NCBI RefSeq assembly: GCF_051020975.1
Contig: NC_135043.1
Location: forward strand, 11,408,001-11,472,000
Reading direction: 5' to 3'
DNA: 64,000 bases
Source: Osmia lignaria lignaria
Taxonomy: Eukaryota; Arthropoda; Insecta; Hymenoptera; Megachilidae
Under the pieces are notes generated by a model. It saw nothing but the letters and a program-made list of their open reading frames with translations. It was not told where the DNA came from and ran no database searches. Shown here one piece after another: positions 38,501-51,300 of the stretch. Position 1 is the stretch's first letter; every line of letters begins with the position of its first letter. Made by a program: the position numbers and the translations under genes.

Positions 38501-38559
38501 TTCATCGATCACGCTTCTATTTCGGTATAAAGTCCGATAGTTGTCCGATATAGCTGGCA

Positions 38560-38860
38560 TGAATCACGAAGAGGCTCGTCCTCAGCCGTCACATTCGAAC
38601 TGGCGCTATTGCACCGTGAACCAATCTCAGTTTCGAGGATCGCGCGAAACCTACCAATCCGAGCGCCGTGACGCCGGAAGTGCTCTGGTTCTCTGATATG
38701 CTACACAGCCGGGGCATCCCCTGAAAACGTGGGGATCGATTCCCGCGCAAAAAGCCGACCAATCGTTGCCCCGCCGCGCTGTTCTCGAAACTACCAACTA
38801 ACAATCTGAACTGTGCTTTTGCCTCGTTTCGCTGGCTACTCGTCGACATGTTTTCTAAAA
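38560..38860. promoter_or_regulatory. CpG-rich island with three CCAAT boxes
   Basis: Three ACCAAT elements (about 38628, 38653 and 38757), all in the same orientation, lie in a CpG-rich 300-base block flanked by AT-rich DNA. Closely spaced CCAAT boxes are the usual target of NF-Y in proximal promoters. An 86-codon minus-strand frame (38589-38849) covers the block but has no recognisable motif. Confidence 0.4.
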
Positions 38861-39295
38861 TTAAAACTGTTTTTAATCGATTGAATTGTAATTAAGATTA
38901 GCATGCAAAGAGGTCTGATTGAGATTAGGTTTCCTCCATGGTTCCTTGGGTAGCGCTGGTGTTAGGTTAAAATTGACCGTGCGCTGAATATTGATCTTCA
39001 TAGTTGGTCAAATTTTCCTGTGTCCACATTACGAAGCACACCTCGTTAACTTTAATTAGTGATTAATGGACTACTGTCCGCTTTTGGATGCCCATCAACG
39101 AACTTTGCATTGATCATCGGTACACAACACTTGGCCCGCTTTCGATTCGAATAATTCTCGTTAAAACAACCATAACTATCTTTTGTATTTTTTTCTAATT
39201 TACATGACATATTGAACGGTACTACCTACATACATATGTATGTACATACATGTATAATACATATAATCAAAAATCAGAAAAACTTGAATTATTAT

Positions 39296-39320
39296 ACAAT
39301 ACAATACAATACAATACAAT
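39296..39320. repeat. ACAAT pentanucleotide repeat
   Basis: Five perfect copies. Confidence 0.95.
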
Positions 39321-40403
39321 AATTATAGGATTTCAAAAAATTAACAATTTTTATTGCCGTTACTTTGTTTAATTCTAATTATTTGATTATAATATCGACC
39401 GCTAATCGCTAAGGAATTCAAGGCGTTAATAATATAATAACGAGGCTGTAGTTTTTTTTCTCACCAATCTTACTGCGCATTGTAGTGAAAGGCGCTGACG
39501 TTAATTAAGAGTCGTGTTGTTTCTCTATGACATAACGAACACCTTGAACAAAAACTTCCTTACCGTAGCCTGTCTACACGGCTCTCGTTCTTCTTCGCTC
39601 GGTTATTGGATATCGGTGTTTTGATATTGCTTGGATACTAGATGATTGCAAACCGTGCTTAATTAGATCCTTGTTTTATCAGAAATTCATAACGATATAA
39701 TTCGCGACAAGACAATGAAAAATTGTTATTACATTCTCAAAGTTTCCACTCTTTGTTCTACGATACTGAAATATTTCTTATCGATGGTACGGATTTTGCT
39801 TGATCATTTTTTCAAATATAGGTACCTACTTGAAATAATTGTGTTTGAAAAATAAAAAAATATAGAAATAAGTGATTAATCCATTCAAGTTGTGACGATA
39901 GTTAATATAATAGGTAGAATGTGGAAAGCAACTGTTATTCACTTTTAGCGGTGTATTCGACATTAGCGCACGGTAAACAAAATGGCCGACCCCCTTTTCG
40001 GACCCTTCTCACCCGGTCGCGATCGATGAAAATGGTTGCCTAGCTGCGGCCAGAATTTTGCTGCGCGATATTCCATCCAATATTTCGACCTGTATTCTCT
40101 TCTCTTCTCTTCTCTTCCCTTCCTATATTCCCCTCTCTCTTTTTTCTATTTTTGACAGCGGTGATTTAATTACATTGATTCGTAACCGCTACTCTTCTTC
40201 GTCCTTTATAATAAACAATTGTTCTGTAATATCGTACATACCGAATTCAATTTCCACTGCAACTATTCTTAAATTTCCCTTACTTTACTGACAAATTTTT
40301 TTTCACAATATTTCATTAGTATCTATATTTGATAAATTTTTATATAGAAAAATATTTTTGACAATTCATAGTTTATCGGTTAAATGTTATTTGGCTGGTT
40401 GGT

Positions 40404-40413
40404 TATCATCATT

Positions 40414-40447
<34 letters not shown>
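40404..40447. repeat. ATC trinucleotide repeat
   Basis: About fourteen copies with one ATT interruption near the left end. Confidence 0.95.
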
Positions 40448-42291
40448 GTGTCATTTGAATGGTCTTTCAAAGAATTCTGGATCGGCTAACGAACCGCGAC
40501 CGTAGTATACAGAAGAGCAATAGCTGGTAATCATGTAGAACCGAAACGGGATGGCAAAAGTGATTAATTGTGGATTGAAATATATCGCGAATCGCCTCTA
40601 AATCGAATGGACATATTAATCTGTGCGGCGGCGGCCACGCGTAATTATTCCTGCGGTCGAATTCAAGTTGGTAATAATGCTCCAATTTCGACGTCGACGT
40701 GGGACGTTTGAAGTTTCGAACGGAGCGTCGTCGTCCTTCGTGCGGTACCAAGGGTGCGCGCATGTGCACCCGCTATTCGACCGACGGCTCTCCCATGGCT
40801 GACCATCGCCGCGCTCAATTAGCTTCTTGCCAACGAACAAATTTATATCGCCGATTTTCCCTATGGAAGCCTGACCTTGATTGCGAATTTACTATCTATA
40901 TTACATTTGTTGTGATACCCTAACGTCCTAGTTTCCGTTCTCCAAGTTCCGAATACCGACTTAGCCGCCGCCGCCGCGTGTAGAGCTTTAATTGTCGGGA
41001 TATCTTTGGAAAGCTTTGCAAAGGAAGAGGTTCTATTCCCCTCTGCTTCTATAAACGCATATCTAAGTACAGTAGACGAAGAACGGAGAACGGTGAACGG
41101 AGAACGGAGAGCGCTGTTCAAACTAAAGATACCAGGTTTGCTGTTTGAGTAAATTTCCGGGTCAACTTCATCTCGGATTGTTTTCCATCGCGGATATTTC
41201 AGCCGCGTATAATTTCAAACGTGTGCACGCAGAATCGCGACTGATTGCAGACTTGGCGATTCTTCCTGCGTTTCTCCTTACCCGCGGAACCAGTGGATCC
41301 TGCTAGTCGCGGTTGTTTGTTTCTTTGTTTGTTTGTTTGTTTACGATTCAAGAAGCATAATGAACCCCCGCTGTCTTCCATCGCCCATCTCCCGGCTTCT
41401 TCAGCAACCGTACCGTACGTCTCGCTATCTCTCTCCCTTATCTCCCTTTATTTTTCGAAAGCACCCGTTGAATGAGTGAGCCAGGAGAAACAGATAGTGT
41501 ATGAAAAAGAGAGAAAGAGAATATTAGAAGAAAAGGGAACGAGAGAACTCCACTTCATCGACCGTGTGTTCCGCGACGGCGGGGGGTAGTAGAGACGAGG
41601 AGAGGGTTACTCTACCTACACACTTTGAGAGGTGCGCGCGCGCGAATGGTAGCGGAGAGGGTAGTTGGGGTGGTGGGGATCGCAGGACGCCATTTTCCTT
41701 GAAAATCGATCCTGACACTCGCTCCTTCGTAGTTACGTTTTCCTTTTGCGACGACCTCCTTTCGACCTCCGTGTCTCGAGCCTTTTTCCATTTAAATCTC
41801 ATCAACGAATAACGTGGCAATTATGAGATGCAGATCGAATTTCTGCTTTCGCCAGTTTAGGTCTCGAATAGGAAAGGACGCGAAGGATGGAAAAGCAGTT
41901 GGACGGGAAGAAATACGGTGGTAGGATGCGGTTCAAGAGAAAGATGTGTTCGTGGCAGCGACGCTGGTAACGTCCAGCAGGCTTGGGCGCTGGTTTCTAT
42001 CTGACAGGATATTTTTGTGGGAGCCTGACTACCCCTGTTTTCCAACCCCCTCTCTCTCTCTCTCTCTTTCTCTCTCTGTTCAATCCCTTTCGTGTCTTCT
42101 TCGCTGCCTCCCTCTTGGCCTCCCCTCGTTCCTTGTTATCCTACTGGTTTCCATGTGACGTCAACGGGCGAATCCGACCAATCGTGGCGCGGACTGAATT
42201 ATAGAGCGAGAACGTGGGTGGCCAGAGGAAGGGAAGAAACTGATGCAGGCCGGATTACGCTACCCTGAACTCTGGACAACGAGCAACCCCT

Positions 42292-42297
42292 TGACGA

Positions 42298-42353
<56 letters not shown>
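42292..42353. repeat. GAC trinucleotide repeat
   Basis: About twenty copies of GAC with one GAT. It reads as poly-Thr or poly-Ser in chance frames on the two strands. Confidence 0.95.
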
Positions 42354-42354
<1 letters not shown>

Positions 42355-43193
42355 ACAAGACTTTGCCTCGTATGATTTTATTTGCCCGAACAAAATTACC
42401 AATGTTGTTACTTATTCAGGAAAATAGATCGTAGATCGATCGTGTGTTAGACGACCAATCGATAAAAGAAAATTTCAGAAATTTTCTTAAATCCACAAAT
42501 AAGAAAAATGAAAAGGTTGTAATTAGTAGGGGATGAAAAATGATCTTCCTCTGGCAACCAGCTGCTTAATAAATTTTTCTTTCCAAGTGGACTGGTAGTG
42601 AAAGGGTTAACACTTCTATAAAATAATTTCTCTCGATCAAGTTAAAATCTGTGATGTCCGGTGAACACGTTAGCGAGGGCGTTCGTCAGTGGGTTAAAAA
42701 TGGGCTCGGGGGGAGAGAGACATAGGCATCGTGACGACACGCGGGATGTGCTACAATCACCTTTCACCGTGTCTGCTTTCACCGGCGTAGACAAGAGGGA
42801 GAAAAAAGAGCAAGGGGGCGGCGAGAGGAGGCGAAAAGAGAGAGGGATACGCCTGGTAGTTTGGGATATGCGAGCAAGTCGAGTAGCTTGGAAAGTCGGT
42901 CCGCGAAAGGTACCGCGAGCGTGCAGACCGCGAGAAACGAACGTGATCATCTTTTTTTCCTCCCCCTTTCCGTGCACCCTCCGTCCGCTGGTTCCTTTGC
43001 TTGGCGTGGGAGAACCAGGCGTTTCTTGCCGCTTTAATACGCGGTCGTGGTACACAATATGGAAAAGACCTTCTCTATGTTGGTGTACGTGCGCGGGGAA
43101 AATATCCTGTTCCCATGCACGTTCGCCTATTCCTTTTTTGCGCATTTCGCGGTACGTTCGATTAAGTTTTGCAACTTTGTCGTCGTTTTTCCG

Positions 43194-43243
43194 CTTCCGC
43201 TAACTTCCGCTAGCTTCCGCTAGGTTCGGCTAGGTTCGGCTAG
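43194..43243. repeat. Ten-base tandem repeat, five copies
   Basis: Units CTTCCGCTAG (three, the first ending AA) pass into GTTCGGCTAG (two). The unit length equals one helical turn. Confidence 0.9.
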
Positions 43244-43845
43244 ATCTTCGATCATGAAAGTCGGACCGGTACCCTTGTCGCGCATGCGTCACCGCTGCTT
43301 GGTAAATCCTTCGACTCTATGAGTCAGCTTCTTCCTCTCTTCTTATCAACAGTTTCATTTTGCCATTCTTTCATTTGGTCCACTTTCCTTTCGAAATTAG
43401 AATAATGTGTTTTTCAATTACAACACTTTTTGTCCCTATATTATCGAGAGAAAATTTGAAGAAGCCTCGTGAAAGCACGTTTGTCGTCTCGAATAAATTT
43501 CGGTCTCATCTCGACTAACCGATTCGGGCAGTTTTAATCGCGTAATTTAAGCACGACGATGCAAGCTACGACTCGACTCCTCTACTTGCCACGTTACACC
43601 TACGGTTTTCCAGTTTTTGACCCCGCTAGTCGTTGCCGACAGGGACGGAGAAAAAGCAAGGGGGTAAAAGCGAACAACGACAGAGAGGGTGGCGCATTGA
43701 AATCGAACGACGGGAGAGATGGAGAAGGCGATAGCGTAACTCGGTCAGAGGAAGAGAGAGAGAGGGTGGAAGCCATCGCACGGAGGACGAACCATGACCG
43801 TATCTGTCCGCCGCGCCGCGTGTACATGTTTTGCTAGACCGTTCC

Positions 43846-43870
43846 GTTGGTGTTGGTGTTGGTGTTGGTG
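43846..43870. repeat. GTTGGT hexanucleotide repeat
   Basis: About four copies. Confidence 0.9.
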
Positions 43871-44393
43871 AAACTTTGCTGCGCCACCGTATACCCTCTC
43901 GCGATCCTTGCGATGGTGGAGCTTTCTCGTTTAAGCGCGCTTGCAAAAACTTATCCATACACGTACGCTTGCGTGTAAACGTCTACTACACGGTTATACA
44001 CGGTTAGAGAAAGCGGCACACCCAAGCGAAATCTCACACGGACGGCGAGCGTGGTTATTCGTACACGGGAGCGTAGTTTTAGCGTATACTTGAAAACGAG
44101 TATAGTCGTGGTTGTGTGCGTGCGCGAGTGGGTTAGAATTTCGACGAGGGATGGGTGGAACTGGCGTAAAACGCGAGCACAGAGGATGGTTCTACGTGCA
44201 CAGAGAGGGAAAGAGGGGGACGGAGAGGGAAGGAAAACGCGGAGTAGAACGAAACTGAAATGGAACGAGGGGGTGGATGAGGGAACGAGGGGTAGTAGAA
44301 CGGGCACGAAGGGGTGGGTTTGGCTCAATCCAACGTGGAGCGAGGCGAGGTTACGGTGGGGGTTGCGGAGCTCTACAGGGGTGGAGGTTGACG

Positions 44394-44463
44394 ACGAACG
44401 AACGAACGAACGAACGAACGAACGAACGAACGAACGAACGAACGAACGAACGAACGAACGAAC
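44394..44463. repeat. CGAA tetranucleotide repeat
   Basis: About seventeen perfect copies. A chance plus-strand frame reads RTNE repeated. Confidence 0.95.
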
Positions 44464-44696
44464 ACCGATGACTTATTAGCAGAGTGCAAGTTGGCCGCGT
44501 GTTTGTGAACTTTCGAATAAATGTACGTACGCGGTGCTACCGTTGCCTCCGCTTCGACGATAGAAAAAGAAGGGGATGCTGCTGCTGCTTTCCCCTATTT
44601 CTACCTTTCTACCCTCTGCCTCGTCTCCTCGGGACCTCCGAGAGAAAACTCCGACGATCACGCGCTTCGTTGCGTTTTTTCCTTTCCTTTCTACCT

Positions 44697-44700
<4 letters not shown>

Positions 44701-44741
<41 letters not shown>
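44701..44741. repeat. CT dinucleotide repeat
   Basis: About twenty CT units; GAGAG on the minus strand. Confidence 0.95.
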
Positions 44742-44745
<4 letters not shown>

Positions 44746-45239
44746 TCACTTACTCTTTTTCTTCGTATCCCCGATGTCCCTGTATACGTTTACAGACGAA
44801 ATTCGTATCTTATAAATGCTCGTACAGCCGGTAATATTGAGAATTTAGATTGAAAAATATTTGGAATGAAATTTGGTTAGATTTAAGAGAAAAGAAGACT
44901 ATTGATAGGATTATACAATATGAATACCAAAGCTCGCTGTTCATTATCCTCCTCGCAACCGTGCCAGCTAGGGCCATTGATCAGCTTTGTCTCGCCGAAT
45001 ATACATCGAGTTACCCTTGTCCTGTCCTTTTTCATCCCGTTCATCTTCTCTGCTTTATCTGGTTGCCCGTGTGCCCTCTCGCTGCTTGTACTCCTTCGTT
45101 TTTTCCTTGAGATACCTACGTGCTCATCCCTGATCGGATCGGCCGTGAGATTACCGAGCCAGCCGAGAGAGCTGGTTCGTTTTGTGCCGGGACAGCGCGA
45201 ACAGGGTGAAAAAGGGGTATGATTTCGCGCGGTTTTCAT

Positions 45240-48180
45240 CGGGCTCTACTAACTTTTTTTCTATTTCGATATGGACTTACGGAGCATCACACCGGCACTC
45301 GTTTTATTCGCTTTTCAATATTTCCTTTTTGGTCTTTCTAGCTGTACTTAAGATATTTGCAAAGTCTCTGCTAAAGGGTTTGAATTCACTTGAGAAAGGG
45401 ACTTTGAATGGGAATATCAAGTTTCCACGAAGGAAATTTGGTCAACAATCTTTCCCGGCAACGTTTCTCTTGATCCACAAGGGCAAATCTGTTGAAAGTA
45501 AAGCTCCCGAAGGGTGGACGAATCTTCGGCCTACGATTAGGAAACTTTGCTCGAGATTTCACGGGCTTTGCGAACTTTCACGGGGGTTGGGTCGCGGTGT
45601 CACGCGGTAACTGTAAACATTATTGGTTGCCTAAGTAAAACTTTGATCGATCGAAAGGATCTAGGTTGCTTTCTGTGGGCCATCAACAACTCTGCGACCT
45701 TCGACATTTCGTTGATTCGCTCGAACCTATTTCTATTTCGACTTTCGTATATTTTCAGAGGGATTTTACGTGTTAGGTTGTTGCATATTGAATAGACGAT
45801 TTCGAAACGTTGAAATTCTAATACGATTTGATTATGTATAAAACTACCTCAAAATGAAAGTTCAATGAAAGTGAATACATCACAACGTTTGGTCAATAAA
45901 TATTCTTAACGCAGAATGAATGGTTCTTTATTGAAACGAACAATGGGACATTTCCTAATGGATAATACCTACTAATTAATTCATTGTTTGTTTCAACAAA
46001 GGACCAGTCATTCTATATTTAGAGTATTAATCAAGTTTTTATGTAGCTACTTGTATCTAATCGTAAGATTAAGCTTTAAGCTTTTATATGTCATCCAATC
46101 CTGTCAGTAGTTTCAGATAGTTTCAGATAGTTTCAAATTGTTCATTTAATGTATGTACAACAACGTAATAGAAACGATGATTTTCTTCGGTAGTGTCCAT
46201 TTATGAGAAGCCATGATATCGTTAGTTACCTTGAACAGAGTTTTGATTAATGGAAACTCCTTGCTTCCGTGGGACTTAACAATGAGCAAGCGTAGGCGAG
46301 TGAAATTAATTCCGTGTGTTATTAGCACTTTGACCCTTTGTAACTTTGTGCTCTTCTCACCCTGTGTAACCTGACGTTGATGACAGACTATCGATGTATT
46401 ATCGTGCCGGAGATTGGACGTTTATGATACCTGGATAATAATTGATGCCGTCAATTACTTTTTATGGATGGGTAGTTTTAGTTTTCTGGCATTTCAACTT
46501 GAAAACTTAGTCAATCGAAATGATTCACAACGAAACGAAGTTAGCAGAATCAACAACGTTTCGAGTTGGTTGCGTTTATATCAATTCAGTAAACTTAATT
46601 CAAAGTTTAGTTTTATTCCTTGATTCAAATACAGCAAGATTCGCCTGTTGGAGATTTTATTTAACGATGTTTAGGAAAGCATAAAAATTAATATTAACTT
46701 GAAATGAGTTGAAATGAAAAAAATATTTTCTTCTTTGAATTATTTGATTCTTTGGACCATCGTGTCATTAAGTGGAAGAAAGCCGATCTAAACTTTCGGA
46801 AATGTATCGCACGAGTGCAAGGAGGGCCACATGGGCCACAGTGTGCATAGGTGAATAGGAAAGGATGAGGTGGGTGGTGTACTCCGATGCATTTTAAATG
46901 AGTCTAAAAGCGATTCGGCTGCCCGCGCGCACGTTTCGTATATATCGATTACCGAAATGCGCGATTCGAGAAGCGCGCCAACATTCTCTTCGTTATTTTA
47001 TTTGTTTCTTTGCTTTTTAAAATAATCACATTCCTAAGGAAATGTTCAGCTTCAAAAATTCAGTTACATATAGGTATTATAGGTAATTTCGCGATTGGTT
47101 CTTTATTTTCCTCTTTCCAATTATTTCATTAAATTCACACAATGTATAGTGTCATTGGCTTTCAACTAATATTGATCTTAGAGTACGATTCTATTTTTTC
47201 TTTTTAATTTCATTTTTAATTGTTTTCGCCATGATGACTGAACGCATTTGCAATTCACCACCCCCATAATACTGACCGCCGGTCATTCGGCTAACCCGTT
47301 TCCCATTCCGATGTCCGGCCAATGTCCATGCAACCCCCATCCACTATTCTCCATTCGTGCTATTCGTCTGTAAGCACTTTCTATCTTTGCTCTGTGAGCC
47401 ACGTGTTCATACAATCATTTTACTTTTCGATTGTTCCATGAAAATGAGAATTATAATTTCTATAATGTCTCTATTTTAATTGTAATATTATTTTAAAAAT
47501 ATGGCTCGAATACATCCAAGAACCAAATTGTCAATTGTCTAAATTTCTATTCATATAAACATATCCTCGTGTCTGGATATTTATATCTCTCTATCAATTT
47601 TGAATAAAGGTAGTTGTACTATTCAGGTCGAAGTTTGTTTGAAATTTAATTAGGTTTCTGCAGGGAGACGGAGGGTTGGAGATAGAACTAGGTATCGTTA
47701 AATTTTGTAGTCGTGTAACTATCAATCATGTCTAACTCGTAAAACTAAATTCTAGGGGAGTGTTGATAATTTGAAAACGCTGTCCTGTTATTTTCACGCG
47801 GAACAATATTCCGCGTAGCGGCGCGGCGCGGCGGTGGTCCGCGTCGGTGTGCGCCAGTCGCAGTGATCGCGCTCTTCCCGCTCGATCGATACCTAAATTT
47901 ATTATGCCCCACTTGCCACCGTGGAGCCGTGCTATGTTACCACTATTATACCTGTTTTGACTTTCTGCCATTCAAAATTTCAACGTAATGAAACGTTTCG
48001 CTTCCCGTGCAATTGAATCTCTAAATTGTTTATGAATGATCCGCAAAACAAACTGTTCGAAATGTGTCAGGTTTTTTTATTTTAATATAAAATCTACACG
48101 AATCACAAAATTTAATTCATTTTCAAAATTCATTATTTTCTGCCATCATCTTTTATTCTTCCAAGTGGAAGAAGAATGGC
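45240..48180. other. AT-rich noncoding DNA
   Basis: No coding exon recognised. It contains a ten-base repeat (TAGTTTCAGA x3, 46108-46137) and a small CpG-rich island at 47790-47940 with GCGGCGCGGCGCGGCGG. The minus-strand frame starting MAESQNR near 47971 meets a GTATAA donor-like site after seven codons, which is too weak to call. Confidence 0.4.
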
Positions 48181-48193
48181 ATGCTGCTCGCAG

Positions 48194-48232
48194 TATATAA
48201 GGTTTAAGTATCAGACAGCGTTTACTACAGTT
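48194..48232 (+). promoter_or_regulatory. TATA-type core promoter
   Basis: TATATAAGG at 48194 is followed by ACAGTTG, close to the arthropod initiator consensus TCAGTY, with the likely +1 A at 48229, 35 bases downstream. A second initiator-like ATCAGACAG lies between them at 48210-48218. No long open frame follows within 250 bases, so the product would be noncoding or spliced. A second TATA element (CTATAAAAAT) occurs near 48444. Confidence 0.35.
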
Positions 48233-48499
48233 GAACAGAATTTTGCATAAAGCAAATAAAGAATTCAACGATCAGTTCCTAAAACAAAATATACGACAGA
48301 GTACTCTTTTTCATATATTATAACATTTGTCACAAAGATATCATCCTGGGTATACAGACTCTTGTTAGACAGACTATAAACGCGGGGGTGTTTGATAGAA
48401 GTCGAAGGGGAACATTGGTCGGTTGTGAATGCCACTATGAGAGGCTATAAAAATCGTATTTTGGCGGGAGCCCCACGTTTGTAGGTTGTATTTTCCCTT

Positions 48500-51300
48500 T
48501 CTATGACCCAATGCAGCTTTATCGGGTCAGTTGCATTTGCATTGCGATGCGCACGGCGTTCCCGTTTCACGATTCCCTCACGTATTTTCTCTCCTTCTCT
48601 CTCCTCTATCCCGGCATCCTTGCTTTCCACTCGTTTCTCCCATTTTCGTTTGTCTTTTTTTCCATTTCCATGTCACTTTTCTCTTTTCCACTCACACTCC
48701 TGGCGTAACGTTTGGTTAGAGGAGAACTGGTCAACACGTGCCCTTTAGACCTGCACGTTGAGAATTCGACGTTATTGATGGGACTATGTAGAGCCAGGAA
48801 TTATTGTAGAGCCAGGCTGTACAAATATAGAAAGGAATAAAATGGCTGCTCACTTTCCTCCCCATTTTAATCACTTTCATTTAAGTGAACCCAAAATCAC
48901 TCTCTCTTAGGCTGACCTTAAACTTCCCAACACCTTGAGATGCTTAAGGTTAATTACAATCTCCAAGAATATTTTAGTCTGATGCCAATTTTCTTGATAC
49001 TTACAGAACGTTATCTGTTACTACTGTATTATCTATCGTATTATCAGATAAACGCGATTTCTACATATATCGAAGCTCTCGATTCGTCTCGATTGTCCCG
49101 CGTAAGTATCCAAAGAAGTTCATTAAATTTACCTGTCGCAGAAATATTGAAACATCAACGGAAGAAACAAAGCACGTAACCGAGCCTCGTGGCCGGAACG
49201 TGTAGTACACAGCAAACAGGTTTCTCCCTTGAACGCGAAAAATAATTGAACGGTCGGAGCTTATATCGGGATCAGTGGTGATTTAAGAACCGCGGGTTTA
49301 CCAATCAGAGCGCAAAAGCGAACACTTGGTGGAAAAGAGTCTAGCCAGCCAGCCAGCCAGCCTCCACCGAAGGATGGCCAACGCTCTGTTGTAAACACCC
49401 CTGATGGATGGATTGTTTTCGCGCCTTTTCAGAGTCGAGAATTGTTGACTCGCCACCTCGATTCAAACCCAGTTGGAAGAAGAACGGACAAATCGAATGT
49501 TCCTCCCTCCAATCACTTGACTCTGTAACATAGTTGCGTAACGAGTGTTCGTTGAAAAGGGAGGGCATGAAAATGAACCCATGTAGCAGCATTGTACATA
49601 CGAAGCATCTTTTTGGTTGCCCTGTTGGTAACCTTGTCTGGCATGCAGGACCAATACTACTGCCATAGTGGCGTCGCTGCTGCCGTTTATCTCACGAAAC
49701 TCCATTACCGACGTTTTCTCTGAATTCCGTGCTAAGCAGACGCCCGAGAGCACCGTGAGCTTGACGCAATGAAATTTGAACGCGCTGTGCGACGTCTCCT
49801 CTGTCTTTCTCTAGCCGCCATTTTCTCTTCTTTCTTCGTCCCGTTCGCTCTCGAGCTTACTACCCTTTCTCTGTCTCTTGCACCAGTTCCACCGTTATAT
49901 TCTAGCTCCATCTTTGTTACGTTCGTGTTTGCTCCTCGTTTTGGGGCAAGAAGCGGGGATGGACGCACAGCGTGTCGGCGCAGGGGCGTGGTGTGAAGGG
50001 AGGGAAACAGGAAACGTGGCAACGCTACACCAGCAATAGCGTGGATCTGTATCGGCAACGCAGCAGTGACTCAGCACCGGGTAGCAGCAGCACTGTGGTT
50101 GCTGATGGGTGCTGGTGTACTGCGCTTTGCGTCGGGGCTACGTGAGATATAAGACAACATCAATGTAGACCTCTTTTTTTCAACTCGGTTTTGTAACTCG
50201 ATTCTGTACGAGTACCTGACTAGGCCGTTCCCGTCTGCCCATAGTGTCAGGCCGCGACGACGCTGACTGGCGTCGGTGTTTGCCAAACTAGAAGTCCACG
50301 CTCGCGTGGTACACTCGCAACGAAAACAACGCGTAGACAGATTTCAAAATGAATTCGAAATTATGAACCCGTTCGACCTGGATGAGTCGTTCGGCACAAA
50401 GCTCAAGTCACTGACTAAATTTACAATGACGCCGAAATGTACATACAGCCGCTTTAGAATATTCTCTATTCGACGCAGTTCATGAGAAAATTCCTGTTCT
50501 GCTATATGGAAAAATCTAACAAGTCTAACAGTACAATAATCTTAATCCTACTAGTGGCCGCGCCTATAAATATACCATGAACGGTACCGTAGACGACAAC
50601 CGTTATCCATTTTGAAATAAAAAAGAAACCGTACGCTTCTGAAATGTAGCCGCTAAATGATGTCATCCAGATGATCATCGCAATGATTAAATATATCAAT
50701 GACAAAATTTTAAACAACACAAGATGATATTCATCCTATTCTTAGGACTTGGGAATAAGTGGCAAGTTCCGCAGAGAGTGATATCAGCGGCCGATAAAGC
50801 AGAGACTCGAGAGGGTGTGCATATTATGTCGGGATGTCCGTTTTAGTCCGGGTGCAGTGGTTTGGTTTTGTTATATCGTCACGGTGTTTAGAACTTTATG
50901 CGAGCAAACCCCGGGAACTTGTTGTCTGCACCGATGACGAAACCAAGGTAATACACGAGTAGAGAACTCTGGACTGATCGTGAGGTCTGAGTTGGTGGGA
51001 GCGGCCGAAGGCCGACGTTTTGTAACAACGAACATACCGGGCTCTCCGGAACGCCTACGACGAAATTTTGACGCTGCTCGCACTTCGATTAAGCAACTTT
51101 TTTTTCTTTCATATTCTCTCATGTATACATAATAAGTTCTCTTTTAGATCAGAGTTCTATCAAGTAAGTAAGTACTTACGATCTATAGGTTATAACAAAG
51201 ATGGCGGGCAGTTATGACATCTTGGTCTCGCCCACTCCCATCAACCATTACGTTAAGTATACTTTTCATGAAATTACGAATAATTATATTTAAGTGTAAC
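48500..51300. promoter_or_regulatory. Series of CpG-rich islands, probable promoters
   Basis: GC-rich blocks at 48530-48700, 49180-49400, 49460-50300 and 50760-51240. Two carry Pho/YY1-like sites typical of insect promoters: AAAATGGCGGC on the minus strand near 49820 and AAAGATGGCGG on the plus strand near 51200. Several open frames occur on both strands. None is recognisable, except that the frame at 50502-50735 looks like a membrane segment. Tandem AGCC units lie at 49343-49362. Confidence 0.35.

Larger units (their letters stand above)
38860..41480. other. Noncoding DNA with microsatellites
   Basis: AT-rich except around 39950-40060 and 40600-41350. Bases 39981-39990 read AAAATGGCCG, similar to the Pho/YY1 site found near promoters. 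Repeats: ACAAT x5 (39296-39320), TTCTC (40094-40117), ATC (40404-40447), a seven-base GAACGGA series (41080-41110) and GTTT (41314-41342). No coding exon recognised. Confidence 0.4.
41500..45240. promoter_or_regulatory. Long CpG-rich tract with dense simple repeats
   Basis: About 3.7 kb of mostly CpG-rich, GA/CT-rich DNA containing GAC, TTCCGCTAGC, GTTGGT, CGAA and CT repeats. Open frames of 100-180 codons on both strands (for example 42642-43203 and 43951-44479) follow from the composition and have no domain. The tract resembles the promoter and first-exon territory of a large gene. I cannot assign a strand or an exon. Confidence 0.35.

Noticed and set aside
38715..38750. tRNA T-arm-like GGGGATCGATTCCC
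   Set aside because: No acceptor, D or anticodon arms can be placed around it; it is a short local palindrome.
42642..43203. Overlapping 167- and 180-codon frames on opposite strands
   Set aside because: Both are products of CpG-rich composition. Neither has splice-site support or recognisable motifs.
44051..44479. A 142-codon frame ending in a repeated RTNE motif
   Set aside because: The motif is only the translation of the CGAA microsatellite.
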